Assembly: GCA_023665865.1 (NCBI GenBank) | Contig: JAMPDC010000001.1 | Span: 508,795 to 570,751 of the forward strand | Source: Staphylococcus sp. | GTDB lineage: Bacteria > Bacteroidota > Bacteroidia > Bacteroidales > Muribaculaceae | Reading direction: 5' to 3' | DNA: 61,957 nt | Part shown: positions 60,310 through 61,957 of the stretch, piece after piece | How the letters are laid out: each line of letters opens with the position of its first letter | How positions within the stretch are numbered: the first letter of the stretch is position 1 | Made by a program: the position numbers and the translations under genes | The notes under the pieces: model-generated | Told to the model about the DNA's origin: nothing | What the model saw: only the letters and a program-made list of their open reading frames with translations | Database searches by the model: none

Positions 60310-61092
60310 TTAAATGAATCTGTCTCCGAGTGCCTCCTCGATATAGTCGAAAGTAGTCATGATACGCGGGCCTTCGGGCTGGATGGCGATGGTATGCTCA
60401 TAGTGGGCGGAGGGCTTGCGGTCCTTGGTGCGGCACTGCCAGCCGTCCTTTTCGATCACTATGTTGCGGCTGCCCATGTTGATCATCGGTTCGATGCAGA
60501 TACACATGCCTGTCTTCAGGACGGGGCCGATGCCGCGGCGTCCGTAGTTGGGGACTTCGGGATCTTCGTGCATCTTGCGGCCGATACCGTGGCCACACAT
60601 CTCGCGGACGACGGTGTAACCGTGGCGTTCGCAATAGGTCTGCACCGTATTGGCGATGTCGCCGATACGCTTGCCTTCCTGGGCTGCGGCGATACCTTTG
60701 TAGAGAGACTCTTTGGTGACCTTGCAGAGGGCAAGGACATCGGGAGCTACCTCCCCTACGGGGAATGTGTAGCACATGTCTCCATTATAGCCGTCAAGCT
60801 CAACAACGGTGTCGATACCGACGATGTCGCCGTCGCGGAGCTCGTAGCCTGAGGGGAAACCGTGAACGACAGTCTCGTTGACCTCTATGCAGAGAGTGCC
60901 GGGGAAACCGCCATAGCCGAGGCAGGCGGGCTTGCCGCCGTTGTCGCGCATGAATTCACGGGCGATATTGTCGAGGTGACGGGTAGTCACGCCCGGAGCC
61001 ACCCACTTGGCGATTTCGCCAAGTGTGCGGCTCACAAGCGTGCATGCCTGTTGCACCTTTTCGATTTCTTCTGGAGTCTTTAGATAAATCAT
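60310..61092 (-). CDS. map: Methionine aminopeptidase, type I
   Basis: 260 residues. Metal ligands are in GIDTVVELDGYNGDM, EMCGHGIGRKMHEDP and CICIEPMIN, with the final Glu towards the end (HYEHTIAI). It removes the initiator methionine. Between secY and infA in the spc-type order. Confidence 0.97.
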   Translation of the reverse strand: MIYLKTPEEIEKVQQACTLVSRTLGEIAKWVAPGVTTRHLDNIAREFMRDNGGKPACLGYGGFPGTLCIEVNETVVHGFPSGYELRDGDIVGIDTVVELDGYNGDMCYTFPVGEVAPDVLALCKVTKESLYKGIAAAQEGKRIGDIANTVQTYCERHGYTVVREMCGHGIGRKMHEDPEVPNYGRRGIGPVLKTGMCICIEPMINMGSRNIVIEKDGWQCRTKDRKPSAHYEHTIAIQPEGPRIMTTFDYIEEALGDRFI

Positions 61093-61132
61093 TTATCTTT
61101 TGAAAAAATCTTCGGTAATCGAGTTTACGGTC

Positions 61133-61957
61133 TTAGTAAGCCGAGCCGGTTGTGCGGCCCTTGATCTTGCCGTCCTTCATCAGACCGTCGTAGTGGTGCA
61201 TCATGAGGTGGCTTTCAACCTGCTGGAGTGTGTCGAGGACGACACCTACGAGGATGAGGAGCGAAGTACCTCCGAAGAATTGCGCGAAGTTCTGGCTGAT
61301 GCCGAAGAAGCGTGCGAAAGCGGGGAGGATAGCGACGACGCCGAGGAAGAGGGAACCGGGGAGTGTGATGCGTGACATGATAGAGTCAAGATACTCAGCG
61401 GTCTTCTTTCCGGGCTTGACACCGGGGATGAAACCATTGTTGCGCTTCATGTCTTCAGCCATCTGGGTGGGACGCACTGTGATGGCGGTATAGAAGTAGG
61501 TGAAGGCGACGATGAGGATGAAATAGACAAGATTGTACCAGAAGCCGTTGATATCCGAGAAGGTCGCATAGAATCCCGACTCGTTGCTGCCGAAACCGGC
61601 GAGCGTGATGGGGATGAACATGATTGCCTGTGCGAAGATGATGGGCATCACACCGGCGGCATTGACCTTCAGAGGGATATACTGACGGGCACCTCCATAC
61701 TGGCGGTTGCCGACAATACGCTTGGCGTACTGCACGGGCACCTTGCGGGTTCCCTGCACGAGGAGGACTGCACCGACTGTCACGGCGAAGAGGAGGATGA
61801 TCTCGACAACGAACATGATCAGACCGCCCTGGCTACCGGTTGCTCCCGGAAGGCGGCTGGTGAATTCGTAGAAGAGTGCTCCCGGAAGACGGGCAATGAT
61901 ACCTACAAGGATTATGAAGGAGATACCATTGCCGATACCGCGGTCAGTGATGCGCTC
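61133..61957 (-). CDS. secY: Preprotein translocase subunit SecY, 5' partial
   Basis: 274 residues to the stop are in the window; the frame continues off the right edge, so the methionine at 61816 is internal. Visible are ERITDRGIGNGISFII (a cytoplasmic loop), VPVQYAKRIVG, GVMPIIFAQAIMFIP, TYFYTAI, the C5 loop MAEDMKRNNGFIPGVKPGK, and the C-terminal GTSLLILVGVVLDTLQQVES. SecY forms the translocation pore. First visible gene of this minus-strand cluster. Confidence 0.97.
   Translation of the reverse strand, partial: ERITDRGIGNGISFIILVGIIARLPGALFYEFTSRLPGATGSQGGLIMFVVEIILLFAVTVGAVLLVQGTRKVPVQYAKRIVGNRQYGGARQYIPLKVNAAGVMPIIFAQAIMFIPITLAGFGSNESGFYATFSDINGFWYNLVYFILIVAFTYFYTAITVRPTQMAEDMKRNNGFIPGVKPGKKTAEYLDSIMSRITLPGSLFLGVVAILPAFARFFGISQNFAQFFGGTSLLILVGVVLDTLQQVESHLMMHHYDGLMKDGKIKGRTTGSAY

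Noticed and set aside
1-61957. tRNA and rRNA genes
   Set aside because: No cloverleaf ends or rRNA signatures found by eye in the gaps; a covariance search would be decisive.

Overview
The window reads as a chromosomal segment of a gut-type Bacteroidales bacterium, most likely of the Muribaculaceae or a close relative. The grounds are a SusC/SusD pair, lipoprotein signals followed by acidic tails, a type IX-like C-terminal sorting domain, Bacteroidetes promoter elements (TAnnTTTG, often without a clear -33 box) placed just upstream of many starts, few obvious Shine-Dalgarno sites, moderately high GC, and the order secY-map-infA-rpmJ-rpsM-rpsK-rpsD-rpoA-rplQ. The family placement is inference. 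No rRNA, tRNA, CRISPR array, intact insertion sequence or phage is visible.

Layout. 1-4.6 kb: 3' part of a SusC receptor and its SusD lipoprotein. 4.6-5.2 kb: a nested palindromic repeat array. 5.2-9.8 kb (+): tadA, a sirtuin, topA behind a structured leader, and a RluA-type pseudouridine synthase. 10-14.4 kb (-): a TPR protein and a secreted M3 peptidase. 14.5-20.3 kb (+): dxr, rseP, an RlmI-like methyltransferase and a DPP III lipoprotein. 20.4-23 kb (-): patatin and a GH13 enzyme. 23.1-24.3 kb: an AT-rich islet with two unknown secreted proteins and a relic reading frame around a mirror-image divergent promoter. 24.4-31.4 kb (+): a 35-residue membrane peptide, holB, an AddB-like nuclease, hemW, a GDPD-like protein with a rearranged active site, and a PHP phosphatase. 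31.4-37.8 kb (-): a four-gene unit of porin, imelysin, di-heme peroxidase-like lipoprotein and CcsBA haem lyase. 38-40.9 kb (-): a second patatin and the radical-SAM/TIGR03915 DNA repair pair. 41-43.6 kb (-): BlaI repressor with an M56 sensor carrying two TonB C-terminal domains. 43.7-51.3 kb: an envelope protein (-), then a large coiled-coil lipoprotein with an OmpA partner, a sorting-domain protein and an aldo/keto reductase (+). 51.5-53.5 kb (-): transketolase. 53.6-54.6 kb: a 1-kb non-coding stretch with a GC-rich, strongly foldable core. 54.6-56 kb: a FucP-like sugar transporter. 56.2-62 kb (-): a small membrane protein and the end of the alpha/spc ribosomal cluster, running off the edge inside secY.

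Most of the window is housekeeping and envelope biology. The points most worth a second look are the porin/imelysin/di-heme/CcsBA unit, the structured non-coding core at 53.7-54.1 kb, the GDPD-like protein whose metal ligands have become histidines, the abundant-looking lipoprotein/OmpA pair, the nested repeat array, and the small open frames in and near the AT-rich islet.
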